64,000 bases of DNA from Nemopilema nomurai (Eukaryota; Cnidaria; Scyphozoa; Rhizostomeae; Rhizostomatidae), in NCBI GenBank assembly GCA_003864495.1, contig ML133499.1, forward strand, positions 992,001-1,056,000, read 5' to 3'. Shown here piece by piece: positions 11,929 to 22,889 of this stretch. The translations under genes and the position numbers were made by a program. The notes beneath the pieces are model-generated. The model was not told the origin of the DNA and did no database searches. It saw only the letters and a program-made list of their open reading frames with translations. How positions within the stretch are numbered: the first letter of the stretch is position 1; each line of letters begins with the position of its first letter.

Positions 11929-13152
11929 CAGGGGCGGCTGGGAGAGTTTTCGAACTGCTATTAGAGAAAGTCACGAGGGTCAAAGGTGTGGCCATCACAA
12001 CAAAAAATGGACACACCCTTTTTGTGGATATGCCTCTACGGCAAGTCTTTTCAGTTACGACTGTAGGCTTTGGTTTCAACGGCCTTCGGCTTGCAGACAA
12101 AGACCATCAGCTTGTAGTAAAAAGCCCTCTGCCCGTAGCCGTAGCTTCGCTGTTTGTTGCTATTAACGGCCCTCTTTTAATAGCAAAATCATATCGGCAA
12201 GCAAAGAACGTTGAAAACTTGCATTTTAAGGACATAAATTTCAGATAATTACACATTGTGAATTCAATAAACCAAAGCATCAAATAATTCTACTCGACCT
12301 AAGTGCAAAATTAACTTTACGATAAATCTAGAGTGAAAGCTCGAGAATAAAACAAAAACTAAATATAAAACTAAAATTAACTAAAATATAGAATATTCTA
12401 AAATTTTACTTTAGAAAGATCTCCCATCACCAAACACGGCCAGCAAAAATAGGTATCTTTCTCTTCGTCTCCACATATCCAAGAGAAAGCCTCATAAACA
12501 GCATCTGATGAACGGTTTTTAGATCGTTTTTTAAACGAAGTCGCTGTTGGTGTGTTTATTTTCATTGCGAAGAAAGAATTGTTAATATGTCGTTTACACC
12601 CCCAACGTACACTAGAAATGGCAACGCGATTCATTTTAAATGCAATATGCCACAAGAATTGAAGAACGAACGGAGGAATCTTGCTATTAGAAGTTGCCCG
12701 GCTAATAGCAAGACCGCATTTGTTGGGTCTTTCACAACAGCATGATTGGCCGATTTACGTCACACAAGGAGGCATAAACAAAGGCGGTTGAGAAAATTGC
12801 TATTAGGATCTGTCAAACTAATAGCAATATTTTAGGGCTGGGGCAGTAGTATTCGCTAGCGGCCGTCAAATGAATGCGTCACAATAAGCGTCACAATAAG
12901 CGTCACGATTAGCGTCTTTTTCTTGAAAGGAACAATTCAATTTGAAGGTTACCGGCTTCCGCTCACTTCACCATGGCCATATCTGAGCAAAATTGCATGA
13001 AAATTGTTCGCTTTTTAAATAAACTGATTTCGCCGAGGGTTTTGCAGTGCTAGTTTCGTTTTCGAAATATATTACGAGTGGATTATGCAGGCTTTCACAG
13101 AAAAAAACTGCTATTAGACTAATAACACTAATAGCGCTACCAGCCGCCCCTG
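11929..13152. mobile_element. Non-autonomous hAT-type DNA transposon (1224 bp)
   Basis: The ends are inverted repeats, CAGGGGCGGCTGG at 11929 and its complement CCAGCCGCCCCTG ending at 13152. They are flanked by an 8-bp target duplication with one mismatch: ACACCCGC at 11921-11928 and ACACCTGC at 13153-13160. A CAGGGG-type end with an 8-bp duplication is typical of hAT elements. The motif GCTATTAG and its inverse recur near both ends and inside, as sub-terminal hAT binding sites often do. Only a fragment of transposase remains (12398-12655). Confidence 0.88.
12398..12655 (-). pseudogene. hAT transposase N-terminal fragment (TTF-type zinc finger)
   Basis: An 85-codon frame inside the hAT element contains the segment FSWICGDEEKDTYFCWPCLV. 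It resembles the Trp...Phe-Cys-x-x-Cys core of TTF-type zinc fingers found at the start of many hAT transposases and their domesticated relatives. The RNase H-like catalytic domain is absent, so this is a remnant of the parent transposase carried by a deletion derivative. Confidence 0.6.
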
Positions 13153-13160
13153 ACACCTGC

Positions 13161-14043
13161 GCATTGTCCTTTCAAGAAGGCCCTAACCCTGGCCACGTTA
13201 ACGTATGCTTTTGCCCCCATTCAAGACATATATAGAAGCCCCAAATCAAGAGAAGGTCAGATCAGCTATTAAAAAAGAGTTGTCTTTTTGATGATCACGT
13301 AAGTACCAGATGATTTCATAGGTCCTTTCAGAGGAAGCCGCCGACAGGTTATTTCATAAACACACCCACTGTCAACAGAGTCAAGTAGAATTACCGATTG
13401 GTATAATTCCGTTAAATAAAATGACTCCGTTAGATGCACTGAGATTTAATTATTATCGTTCGGCCTAACGTACATTGAGTTATTGAAATTTTCTGAGTTT
13501 ACGGGCAATTGCCTAGAATATACATGTACATGTGGCTAGCTTTTTCTGCCTACTTGTAACCACACGAAAGTCTTTGTGCAAGTGAAAGTTTTCTGCTTTT
13601 CACGAATGTATTCTACAATCTCTGCCAAAAGTCTTGGTGCACTTGCTCTAATTAACGCTTCGCGCAAGGTGCCAAATCCCCTTGCTCCGCAAACATTGTT
13701 GTGTAGTGCAAAAGTGAATAATCCTAAAAGCAAAGGTGAATACTTCTCATATATGTATGGTGTTCCCCCAACGATGCAACAAGGGGACAGAGGGGTTGCT
13801 CTTGAGTGTCTCGTCTCCTTGAGTTGCAGTTTCTGTTGCCTCTAGTTCTTTTTCCATATGAGTCCAACTTTGTTCATGAATCCGCCATCCCGCTATGCCG
13901 ATATTATTGTTGGCCTTTGCTTCTTCAAGGCAGTAGTCTTCTGGCCTAGGGAAACATATCACGGAGCTTTTAATCCAGCCTCTAGACTACGACAAATTCT
14001 CTATGGACAACTTCGTAGTCAGTCAACAACACAATCAAGAATT
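13161..14043. other. Unique non-coding sequence
   Basis: 3' flank of the minus-strand GPCR 2. No repeats or RNA genes recognised. Confidence 0.45.
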
Positions 14044-14937
14044 CTAGTTATGTCTCTTCCGAGTCCACATCTCCACGATCTTGCGTCTTATTGTTGGGTT
14101 AAACTTGCAAGATATGACAGGGTTGGCGAGAGAGCTCATGAGTGCTAGCGTCCTTGCCCAGCACACCATGTGGGTGAAGGTCGCAGTAATAACCTGAGAC
14201 ACTGTTGCAATGCTTCTTCCAAGTATGAGTGAAAAGCAAGCAAAAAACGAAACCATAATTAGACCGCCAACAAGCACGAGGCTTTTATCCTTCTGTGCCA
14301 CTCTTTCCTGCCCGAGTCGCTCCGCCTCTGCCCTATCTTCTTGGCGAATCGTCCGCACGCGTAGCAGTATTTTAGTGTAACAGAATATGTTTATTAGAAA
14401 TGCGGCGAGCAAAAGAGAGGCTGTCGCTCCAGCAATAAGATTTATCCCAACGTAGAAGCTAATAACCACAATTAAAGTTGTTGGCAACCACACGAGTAGG
14501 GTGACAATGACTAATAAATTGGGCGTCATTCTTCTCCTGTATTCTAAGGGCCTAAATACTTTGACGTATCTCTCCAGTGCAATGGCGGTTGTTGTTAATA
14601 GTGAAACATACCAAATGCTTACCCCTATTCCGAAGGTGATATCAATAAGCATGCAAGGGAGGTTGATAAAGCCAGCCGAATAGATGAATTGCACAAAGTT
14701 ACTTGGCATAAGAAAGAGGCCAGTAACAAAGTCGGTTACTGCAAGGTTAAGTACCAACAAGAGGTGAGGTTCTGTCCACTCTTTGGATCTGAGTATCGCG
14801 AATATAAGGGAACTGTTCAGCAGTATCGTAAGTGGTGCAACAATGATATTGAGTATGGCACAAGTGTTGAAGCTGATAATTTGTGACAAAGTGATATTTC
14901 CACGTGTAGGTTCAAAGCGGTTACATAAAAATTCCAT
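14044..14937 (-). CDS. Class A orphan GPCR 2
   Basis: A complete single-exon frame of 297 codons from ATG at 14937. The short N-terminus carries a glycosylation sequon (Asn-Ile-Thr). TM2 has LNLAVTD, a Cys precedes TM3 (LPCM), TM3 ends ALERY, and TM7 reads SSLANPVISCKFNP. The TM6 proline motif is lost (ACFSL in place of CWxP), unlike most neighbours. Intracellular loop 3 carries the family's basic segment (TIRQEDRAEAERLGQ) and KDKSLVLVGGL. The tail is short and basic. It lies head to head with GPCR 3, with 679 bases between the two ATGs, room for a shared regulatory region. Ligand unknown. Confidence 0.92.
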   Translation of the reverse strand: MEFLCNRFEPTRGNITLSQIISFNTCAILNIIVAPLTILLNSSLIFAILRSKEWTEPHLLLVLNLAVTDFVTGLFLMPSNFVQFIYSAGFINLPCMLIDITFGIGVSIWYVSLLTTTAIALERYVKVFRPLEYRRRMTPNLLVIVTLLVWLPTTLIVVISFYVGINLIAGATASLLLAAFLINIFCYTKILLRVRTIRQEDRAEAERLGQERVAQKDKSLVLVGGLIMVSFFACFSLILGRSIATVSQVITATFTHMVCWARTLALMSSLANPVISCKFNPTIRRKIVEMWTRKRHN

Positions 14938-15616
14938 GACGTTTCTTGTTGATCAACAGCTTCTGAGCTCTTTCCAAAGCACACCCTTCGCCAAAGTCTG
15001 TCCAAGTCAAATACAAATAGTGACTCATGTATTTGCTTCATTTATCACAACAACATCCGTTCGATGGCATCTGTTTTCTGTTCATCTCATAACTCGCATA
15101 TAACACAGAACATGACAATTACACAACCTGTATTCCTACTTTCGTAAGGGAGACAGAAGTGTGCTTTGCTTTGCTAAGTTTTTGTTATGAAAACATTGTA
15201 ATTGTAACATCACTCCAAATGTGAGCTTTGAACACATCGTTTTGTGCCAGCTTCAACAGGATAGAATGCGTTAAGCTGTCTTCTTGATTATTTGCTCATT
15301 TTTTGATTAGTGAAATTCACGTGTTTAATGTCTATTGCAGATTCCCTTTGTAACAGTTAATTGACCGAAATTACTCTTTGAAGATCTTGTAAATGGGCTT
15401 TCGAATTAATATGAGAAAGCCATCCTTTTGATGTCCTGTTGACATACTGGCTGTTTTCGCTTCTAACTGCCCATAGAGGTGCACAAGGATAGGCATCATC
15501 TGCCTATTAGATTGATTCTGGTGACGGCCTTTTTGCAGCTGCAACTGTTTAGCACTTTTGTATCCGCTGAGTATTCCAACCGCAGATCAACTGAATAATA
15601 GAAGCAAGTGACAGCC
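14938..15616. other. Intergenic region between divergent GPCR 2 and GPCR 3
   Basis: 679 bases separate the two divergent start codons, so it should hold both promoters. I cannot point to a convincing TATA box or initiator, and only chance open frames are present. Confidence 0.4.
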
Positions 15617-16519
15617 ATGGGGTTGATGTTCTTTTGCGTTGACTTTCACAGCGAATTGGGAAACGTTACGTCACAAATCGCAAGCAATAACGTCTGTGCT
15701 GCGTTCAGCGTTGCGTTATCCGTGCCTACAGTTCTAGTGAATGCTGTACTCATTACTGCAATCCTTGGAACAGAAAAACGCAAAGAGCCTTGTCAGATGT
15801 TGATTCTTAACATTGCTTGTGTGGATCTTCTGACTGGAATCTACTCCATGCCGACTCTTTTCGTTCAGTATATTTACATCATTTGGTTGAAGGAGCCTTG
15901 CACTTTTTCAAGTATCCTTATGGCTTTGAGATTTCTCTTCGGGACAGCTACGATTTTGGCAATTTTGGTGATTGCTGTGGAGAGATATATCTTCGTTTTC
16001 AGTCCTTTCTGGCACAGATCCAGATTAACTACACGATCAATGGCCGTTTTGATAGTTTCATTATGGCTGATATCCTTGGCTTCCGTCTTGTTTGCTGCCT
16101 CAGTTGCAAATCGCAAGCTTGTGTTTCTTATGAATTTGCTTCATGTTCTTCCAATTTCAGCTTCAATTGCTTTTTGCTACGCAAAGATAATCATTCGTGC
16201 GTTGAAGATTCGTCGTCAAGTCAAGGCTGAGTTTGAACGATACGGTCACGATAGGGCGATTCGAGGAAACAATAATGTTTTTACAATGGGCATTGCAATA
16301 GTTTTATCCTTCCTTATTTTTTATGCACCTTTGTTTGTGAGATTTACTTTTGAAATTTTTGAAGTTAGAAACAGCATCACTGTCTCTTTGCAATGCTGGG
16401 GATGGCTTTGTGTTTGTATGAATTCTTTAATGAACCCACTGATATCTTGCAAGTTCGACCCATTAATAAGACGAAAGGTTTTTAAAATACTGACGTGTCG
16501 GTGTTTTCGCCATTCTTAA
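15617..16519 (+). CDS. Class A orphan GPCR 3
   Basis: A single-exon frame of 300 codons. I choose the ATG at 15617 (context GCCATGG) rather than the in-frame GTG at 15608. Landmarks are an N-terminal sequon (NVTS), LNIACVD in TM2, PC before TM3, AVERY at the TM3 end, FYAP in TM6 (Cys replaced by Phe), and NSLMNPLISCKFDP in TM7. Intracellular loop 3 keeps KIRRQVKAEFERYGH, but the KDK segment of the other members is replaced by an Asn run. The tail is Cys-rich (TCRCFRHS) and could be palmitoylated. Plasma-membrane receptor, ligand unknown. Confidence 0.93.
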   Translation: MGLMFFCVDFHSELGNVTSQIASNNVCAAFSVALSVPTVLVNAVLITAILGTEKRKEPCQMLILNIACVDLLTGIYSMPTLFVQYIYIIWLKEPCTFSSILMALRFLFGTATILAILVIAVERYIFVFSPFWHRSRLTTRSMAVLIVSLWLISLASVLFAASVANRKLVFLMNLLHVLPISASIAFCYAKIIIRALKIRRQVKAEFERYGHDRAIRGNNNVFTMGIAIVLSFLIFYAPLFVRFTFEIFEVRNSITVSLQCWGWLCVCMNSLMNPLISCKFDPLIRRKVFKILTCRCFRHS

Positions 16520-17335
16520 TGAGCACCCCTTGGTACTTCTTTTTAGAGCTGTAAAAGTATTGGAACCCTTAACCCTGGATACCAGACTCACTATATGTAA
16601 AAATTGAGAGTCTCATTTTATTTTATATACAGTGAGTAGGAGTATTTTATTTTATTTTATATCCATGGTAGGAGTCCGGGGAATAAATTCCCAGAAATCT
16701 TCTTGGATTTGTAGAAAATTGTCAGCAAAATATGATAAAATACAACTGTTCTATGTTCTTGACTAATTTTCTTGCATAATCTATTTTTACCAAAAATGAA
16801 ACTGAAAATGAAAATGAAAGGTCCAACAACAGCACAGTTACGATATTTTGTTTGAAATTTTCTCCAGACCCAATAGATTAGCAGCCCATTCAAAAAGTAT
16901 GTACATACTACTACTAAAAGTTACTACTTCTTGTGCGAAGTACTTTCACCCAACAGAAAGTTCAGTACTGATTCATAGGCTCTCAGTAAGAAAACGTTAT
17001 TGCAGCTCTGCTTCTTTTATAATTTAATTAAAGGAAAACGTTATTTGAAATCTTAACTATAACGTTTTTGACCGCTCTGTTGTGGTTCGAGCAATTCTCT
17101 GTAGTAATCTAAGTTCAAGTTGATTGTCAATTGATCTTTATAAGCGATATAAGTCGTTTTGTTGCTAATTTTCTATGCGCGTGTCGAGGGACTATTTTTT
17201 CGCTTCTGACTGCATCCATCTTGGATATGACCATAACTAATTGATAAAGAATAATCTTTTTTTTGCTTGCTATGATACACCAAAAGTGCCATTTAAGTTG
17301 GTTTCTTGTGAATTTGTGTTGATTTGTATACTACA
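16520..17335. other. Non-coding, with a small inverted repeat at 16587-16636
   Basis: CTCACTATATGTAAAA at 16587-16602 is nearly complementary to TTTTATATACAGTGAG at 16621-16636. It may be a short MITE or a hairpin just after GPCR 3. The rest is AT-rich and featureless. Confidence 0.4.
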
Positions 17336-17645
17336 ACTGGCATCTTTTAGCGCCGGCACCTTCGTCTGCCATCCTTTCGCCCGACAGGAACTACGGGACT
17401 GAGCCATTGAGAGCCCGCCCGCCTATCACCCTTCTGATCGCCAGCCAATCGCACTCCTGATCGCCAGCCAATCACCCTCCACCAATCGCCCGCCCGCCAA
17501 TCACCCTCCATCAATCGCCCGCCCGCCAATCACCCTCCACCAATCGCCCGCCCGCCAATCGCCCGCCCGCCAATCGCCCGCCCCGCAATCACCCTACCGC
17601 CCGTCCGCCAATCACCCTACCGCCTACCAATCACCCAACACTCGT
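17336..17645. repeat. GC-rich tandem repeat of CGCCCGCCCGCCAATCACC type
   Basis: From about 17440, units built from CCAATCACCCTCCACCAATC and CGCCCGCCCGCCAATC repeat with variable length (about 15-30 bp). This gives a sharp local GC peak in otherwise AT-rich DNA. Just beyond it, at 17725-17766, three copies of a 15-mer (ACGCCAACGTGG) occur. Confidence 0.75.
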
Positions 17646-18263
17646 TCTCTCTTTCATCAAAGCTGTTGGCAGTAGCATTTTCTGGTCAGATATTGCACAG
17701 CAGCCTCTCTATTCATGGACGCCATTAACTAGGCCAACGTGGACGCCAACGTGGACGCCAACGTGGTCATTGAATGTTTACTCTTATTAATTGCAATGTA
17801 GCCAAGCAATTAACAACGTGGCATGTCGCATTCAACTGTCATTTACTCAACTTTGCTTTTGTATCACCGATGCTAGTTTTCGTTGCTTCGACCTTGTTTA
17901 CATCATCTTTGCTCTCTTCATCTGTCCATTCAATTAGGCTCTTTGTTATCCATTGCATTTCGACAATCGATATCTCTGCTCTAACTGGATTCCGTACATC
18001 CAGGAATACTATGCGACTGGTGTCAAGAAAACGCTCTTTATCTTACAATAAATAGATTAATTGCAGGTGCATCTCAATGCATATGTGCATGTAAGCGCCT
18101 GAGAAGGAGTGCCGAATTTCAATGCGAACATTGCAGGTGTCTCGATTCGATAGCAACATAGATGGCACTTTGGATTGTTTTGTAGTCTTTTGACGTGGGT
18201 GAACGGAGGGTGGAATTGCACTTTAGGAGACTGGGATACCTCTTCAGAATATCACGTCTATGA
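17646..18263. other. Upstream region of GPCR 4
   Basis: Holds the short 15-mer direct repeat near 17725-17766; otherwise no structure recognised. It presumably contains the promoter of the receptor at 18264. Confidence 0.4.
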
Positions 18264-19166
18264 ATGAACATGTTGCTAGTTTGCGATGATCTTGGCTTAG
18301 TCATATCCAACGCATCTTCTTACATCGCAAGCACGTATGCCTGTGCCGTATCGAACATCGCATTCGCATTGCCTACCATTGTGTTGAATGCCGTTACCAT
18401 CTTTGCTATCCTTCAGTCAAAGGAGCGGAAAGAGCCGTACCAAATCTTGATACTGAATCTGGCCTTCACAGACGTGTTAACTGGTGCGTTCTCAATGCCA
18501 AGTCAATTCGCCGAGTTCTTATACATTGCGAATTTGAAGTATCCTTGCTCGTTCGCCGATATTACCATGATCATGCGATACTTTCTCGGCATCGTCTCCT
18601 TCTTTACCATCACAGCAATTGCAGTTGAGAGATATGTTTTTGTCTTTAAACCGTATCTTCACACCGCGCGATTGACAGCTGTCGTGTTATGGACCATCGC
18701 TGTGTTAATTTGGATGTTCTCCATCGGATTAGTTTTGGGATTTTTTTTCTCTGGATATAACATGACATTCTATTCCATAAACGCTTCCCTTGGCCTATTT
18801 TCTATAGCTTTGATGCTGTTTTGCTACACGAGGCTGCTTCTTCGAGTTCGAAGCATCCGTCGGCAGATCGAGGCAGAAGCTGAACGGTTTGGTCATCATC
18901 GAATGAGCGATAAGGACAAGAATCTCCTGTTTATCGGTGGCCTAATAATCATCTCTTTCTTCGTCTGCTACACCCCATTCTTCGCAAGAATGTTTTTCGA
19001 GATATTTAAAGCCACAACTCACGTGCATGATTACAGCCTCTGCTGGGAATGGCTTTTTGCCTTGTTGAACTCGCTTGTTAACCCTATAATTTCTTGTACA
19101 TTCAATCCTTTAGTCAAAGGCAAAGTTATCAAAATATTGACTTGCGGATATGGTTGCAGGCACTAA
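18264..19166 (+). CDS. Class A orphan GPCR 4
   Basis: A complete single-exon frame of 300 codons from ATG at 18264 (a second in-frame ATG lies 6 bases on). It is a good representative of the family: N-terminal Cys7, sequon Asn16, NLAFTD with Asp70, Cys95 before TM3, Glu122-Arg-Tyr, a basic loop-3 motif RSIRRQIEAEAERFG at about 196-210, KDKNLLFIGGLIIISFF leading into TM6 with CYTP at 235-238, CWEW before TM7, and NSLVNPIISC with Asn273-Pro. The second extracellular loop has no Cys, so the Cys95 partner of ordinary class A receptors is missing. The C-tail ends TCGYGCRH. Ligand unknown. Confidence 0.95.
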   Translation: MNMLLVCDDLGLVISNASSYIASTYACAVSNIAFALPTIVLNAVTIFAILQSKERKEPYQILILNLAFTDVLTGAFSMPSQFAEFLYIANLKYPCSFADITMIMRYFLGIVSFFTITAIAVERYVFVFKPYLHTARLTAVVLWTIAVLIWMFSIGLVLGFFFSGYNMTFYSINASLGLFSIALMLFCYTRLLLRVRSIRRQIEAEAERFGHHRMSDKDKNLLFIGGLIIISFFVCYTPFFARMFFEIFKATTHVHDYSLCWEWLFALLNSLVNPIISCTFNPLVKGKVIKILTCGYGCRH

Positions 19167-20455
19167 ATGTAACAATTGAGAGCTGTTGCCTCTCCAACAC
19201 GTATGGTGACTCATTGTAGGACTTCGAAATAGATATGTACTCTGATTGATTCCTGTAGTGGCTTTTTGTATTTCTAAAAAGTATATAGATATATAGAAGT
19301 ATATGAATAAATATGATAAAAGGCCTATAGAGGGAAGATTCTATCAATCATAGAGAAAAAATATATATTTATACGTCTCTCCTGAAGAATGATGTCGTCA
19401 CCAAACAGTCTTAGAATTATTCCTTTTCTTCTACTTCTTCTCTCAATAATAATATATTTTTATATATATTCATGTATATTATATATATAAAATATTTACG
19501 TATTCATATTCATATGTTTATTTATACCGCACAATTTTTTCACGGACTTCTCAGATGAAAAACTTACGATTTGTTGTCTTGGAACATTTTCAACTAACTA
19601 GACAATAAGGACAGAGATCCACTTCTAGTCGATATTTCCACTTCCATCTTCTTTAACATGTTAGTAAGACATAAGGTGCAGGTGCTTTTTAAATCGGTGA
19701 CGTTCAAGCGGCAAAAGAACAGAAACCGCCTATTTGCTATCCCGGCGGTGCTTGCGTCATCAAGCGTTGGGCACCATGACAACGTGTTGTCGATTTCAAC
19801 GCTCTACAACAAACACGCATCATGCCAGCACGCTAGATCTCTTGCACGCTACACGCAAACTTGATGGATGCGGCGTGAAAAGAACAGACCTTTCTTAGTC
19901 AAATCGATTCTTTTATCATGGTGAAATGATTGTTCACAAGTAATATCGTTACAGTGCCTTGCAATAGTGTTATTAGTTTTACAGGAAATATCTGTGAAAT
20001 TTCATCAATATTTTACGCATCAAGTGCGAATGCCTATGATTTGGTTGCGAATGTGTATGGCTAAAATCTTATTGTCTATGAAAATCTCATCTGCAAATGG
20101 ATTCAGTATGCATTTTTCTGTGAAGAAATCATCAACTGGTTTAACTGCAGGTACAAACACCCGCCAAATTATCATCAATGCACTAAAACTGAGCAAAAAG
20201 TGCCATTAGAACGTCATAGCTGATACTCTTTGTGCTGACACGAGTTGGCTGTATCCCGACGGTCACTGATTGGTTTAAAGCTAAGCCAATCAGAGACACG
20301 CGCTTGTACGAAACTGCTTTCAACTCGAATATGCCATTGTGTAGGAGCATGTCGATAAAGAAAAGCCACTATTCCACTCGCGTATTAATCTTCCCAAATC
20401 AGTACATTTTATTATTTCTCTTTTTGACTAACCAAAAGTGTTTAAAGGCAACAAT
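19167..20455. other. Non-coding, includes AT microsatellite-like stretch
   Basis: 19260-19530 is strongly AT-rich, with repeated ATATAT stretches. The remainder has only small chance frames. Confidence 0.45.
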
Positions 20456-20775
20456 CTAGGTTGCGTTTACATGGGAGCGGTTATGCAAGGAACTGTGCCC
20501 AATTAGGTACGAATAGGCCTTACGTTTACACGGGAACTGCTGGAACCGTTCCAAACAGAACCGCTAGCCATACCCAAACCGGTCCACCTAGAAAATAGGC
20601 ACCGGATAGAGCCGTACTGAAATGGTATCGTGTGAACACCCAGAACGGTTTTCGCAATGTACGCATAGAAATGAAGCAAGAGGAAATTCGACTGGAAGCA
20701 ATTCGCCATGCGTGAATTGATAAACAGTTCTGCACAGAACGGTTTCAAAGTCCTCGTGTAAACGTAGCCTTAGTT
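20456..20775. mobile_element. MITE-like element with GYTRCGTTTACA ends
   Basis: The left end at 20457 (TAGGTTGCGTTTACATGGGA) is imperfectly inverted relative to the right end at 20751-20773 (TCCTCGTGTAAACGTAGCC). A third copy of the motif lies inside at about 20519 (TTACGTTTACACGGGAAC), followed by AACCGTTCC. Length is about 320 bases and it is non-coding. No clear target duplication was found, so the superfamily is left open. Confidence 0.55.
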
Positions 20776-21484
20776 TAGAACAGTACAAATGTGTTAGTGC
20801 ATTGCATCATCCTCTCTATTTATAGCGTACCTAGCTCAAAATCTATTTCTTAGTAACTATTAGATCTGTAAATGGTTTGAAATTATCTGACAATTAAGTT
20901 CGACAAATCCAAGACAAATGATAAACAGCAATTGCTTTGAAACTCTCTAAATAATAGCCTTCACGGCTTGCAGTTGAAGAAATTGGACTGGACATGTGAT
21001 CATTTCCAGCACCTGTGTCTCTCAAATATGTTTTTCAGATTTCCGTTTTCGTGTGCAAAGTTAAGCTTGTTTATTTTCCATAACCTGAGTTTTAAACTGT
21101 AGTTCTTTATTAGTTGAAAATTCATGTTTAATTTATTAAACTTTTGATTAGGAATGAGTCAAATTCTTTTGAGCAAGAATGAAATTGGTTCTGATTCAAT
21201 TTGTCCACAGATTTGTTGAAAAGTACCCTTGGTGTTTAAACTGTTTAAATGTGTTTAACTTCCAATTGTTATAAGCCTTTTGCTGTGCAGGCACTGATTA
21301 ATATAAGCACTGGTTAAGATTGGTTCTGTTATTTGACGTTGCAGCTTATAGAAGACAAGTGCTTTGAATTTATATCTTCTTCTGGCCTAAGCAAAAGCTG
21401 ATCAAGGTACTGTTTTGTGCAGGATTTATCATCTTCGAGGAGTAATTGCCGGATCTAAATTGTGTGTGAGTGCAATATTCGAAG
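20776..21484. other. Upstream region of GPCR 5
   Basis: AT-rich with no recognised elements. It presumably carries the promoter of the receptor at 21485. Confidence 0.4.
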
Positions 21485-22384
21485 ATGGCGTTGAATTGTA
21501 TTGAATTTGGCCTAGTAGTCAGAAACGTTACATCCTACTTGCATAACTGCTACGCATGTGCCATCTTTCAAATTATTTTGGTGGCTCCTACAACCCTATT
21601 AAACATGGCCTTGATTATGGCGATCATTAAATCGAGCGAGTGGAGGGTGCCTTGTCAGATGCTGATTTTTCATTTGGCTCTGGCTGACCTTGCCACTGCA
21701 TTGATATCATTGCCAAGCCGTTCCGTCGAGTTCTTGTATTTAGCAAATCGGAAAGACCCATGTTTCCTTGCCAATATTACGCTACCTCTTGGCTACCTCA
21801 TAAGCTCAGTGTCTTTTTGTAACGTGATCGCCTTGGCCATGGAGAGATACATGGCCGTATTCTATCCTTACGTGCACAATATCCGGCTGACTAGACGCAC
21901 AATGGCACTTGTTCTATCGTGTATTTGGCTTTGGCCTACTGCCTGTGTAGTTGCATTTCTATTCCTTGACAGCTCAGCCTTCTTTAACGGCCTGTGTTTG
22001 ATCGCTGGTCTTTTGGCTTTCATTGTCATTTTCTACTGCTATACAAAAATACTCCTCCTCACTCGTAGCATTCGCCGGCAAATCCACGTGGAAGCAGCCC
22101 GCTTTGGGCATGGACGAATATCGGAGAAGGACAAGGATCTTTTGTTTGTTGGGGGCTTGATAATCATATCTTTCGCACTCTGCTACTTGCCAATAATCAT
22201 GAGATGCCTTGTAAAGCTATTTGATGTTAACATTGAAGGATTTGAGTACAGCCTCTGCTGGGAGTGGGCCCTTGGAATGGCCAGATCGCTGGTCAATCCT
22301 GTTATTTCTTGCAGATTTAATCCTGCTATAAAACGCAGAATTAAAAAGTTTTTCTCGTGCAGACAGAACAACGAGCAAATATGA
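21485..22384 (+). CDS. Class A orphan GPCR 5
   Basis: A single-exon frame of 299 codons. The ATG at 21485 (AAGATGG context) is preferred to the in-frame GTG at 21470. Features are Cys5 and the sequon RNVTSY in a short N-terminus, LALAD in TM2, DPC before TM3 (Cys at about 93), AMERY at the TM3 end, RSIRRQIHVEAARFGHGR in loop 3, KDKDLLFVGGLIIISFALC into TM6 with CYLP, CWEW before TM7, and RSLVNPVISCRFNP. The tail is short and basic. Closest in pattern to GPCRs 1 and 4. Ligand unknown. Confidence 0.94.
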   Translation: MALNCIEFGLVVRNVTSYLHNCYACAIFQIILVAPTTLLNMALIMAIIKSSEWRVPCQMLIFHLALADLATALISLPSRSVEFLYLANRKDPCFLANITLPLGYLISSVSFCNVIALAMERYMAVFYPYVHNIRLTRRTMALVLSCIWLWPTACVVAFLFLDSSAFFNGLCLIAGLLAFIVIFYCYTKILLLTRSIRRQIHVEAARFGHGRISEKDKDLLFVGGLIIISFALCYLPIIMRCLVKLFDVNIEGFEYSLCWEWALGMARSLVNPVISCRFNPAIKRRIKKFFSCRQNNEQI

Positions 22385-22880
22385 AAGTCTATCACATCCA
22401 CTCAAGCAGCGTTTTCCTAAATAGATACAAGATGTACTGTTTGCCTCCATTTGAATCGAACCTCGGTTTCATTGTAGCTGAAAAAGTTTCAAGTAGATCT
22501 AGCAAGGCTGAAACTTTTATCTTTTGCTCGACAAAGCAGTTGCGTTTGCTTAGACAGTTGTTGGTGTAGATTTTTCGAGTGTTTGGATACATCGACGCAT
22601 GAACTACAACTTGCATGAAGTCTGGCTGACTGACAGGTCATCCGCTGGCTTTGAGAAGCATTCTCCCACTGATGAAGAAGTTTATGAAGATATGTGAAGA
22701 TTGCACAGTTCCTCAGTGCAAGGAAAAGCCGCCTCTACACGTCAAGATGATGTCATTTCACTTGTTCAGTTCTTTTAGGTGATGATTAAAGCACACGGCA
22801 AGCTATTAGGATCAACTTCAGTTCTAGCAATTATTTTAGGGCCTTTTTGGTTTGGCTGTTTGTGATCCAGAATCTACTTG
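22385..22880. other. Non-coding 3' flank of GPCR 5
   Basis: Nothing recognised before the minisatellite begins. Confidence 0.4.
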
Positions 22881-22889
22881 GCCGCCTGG

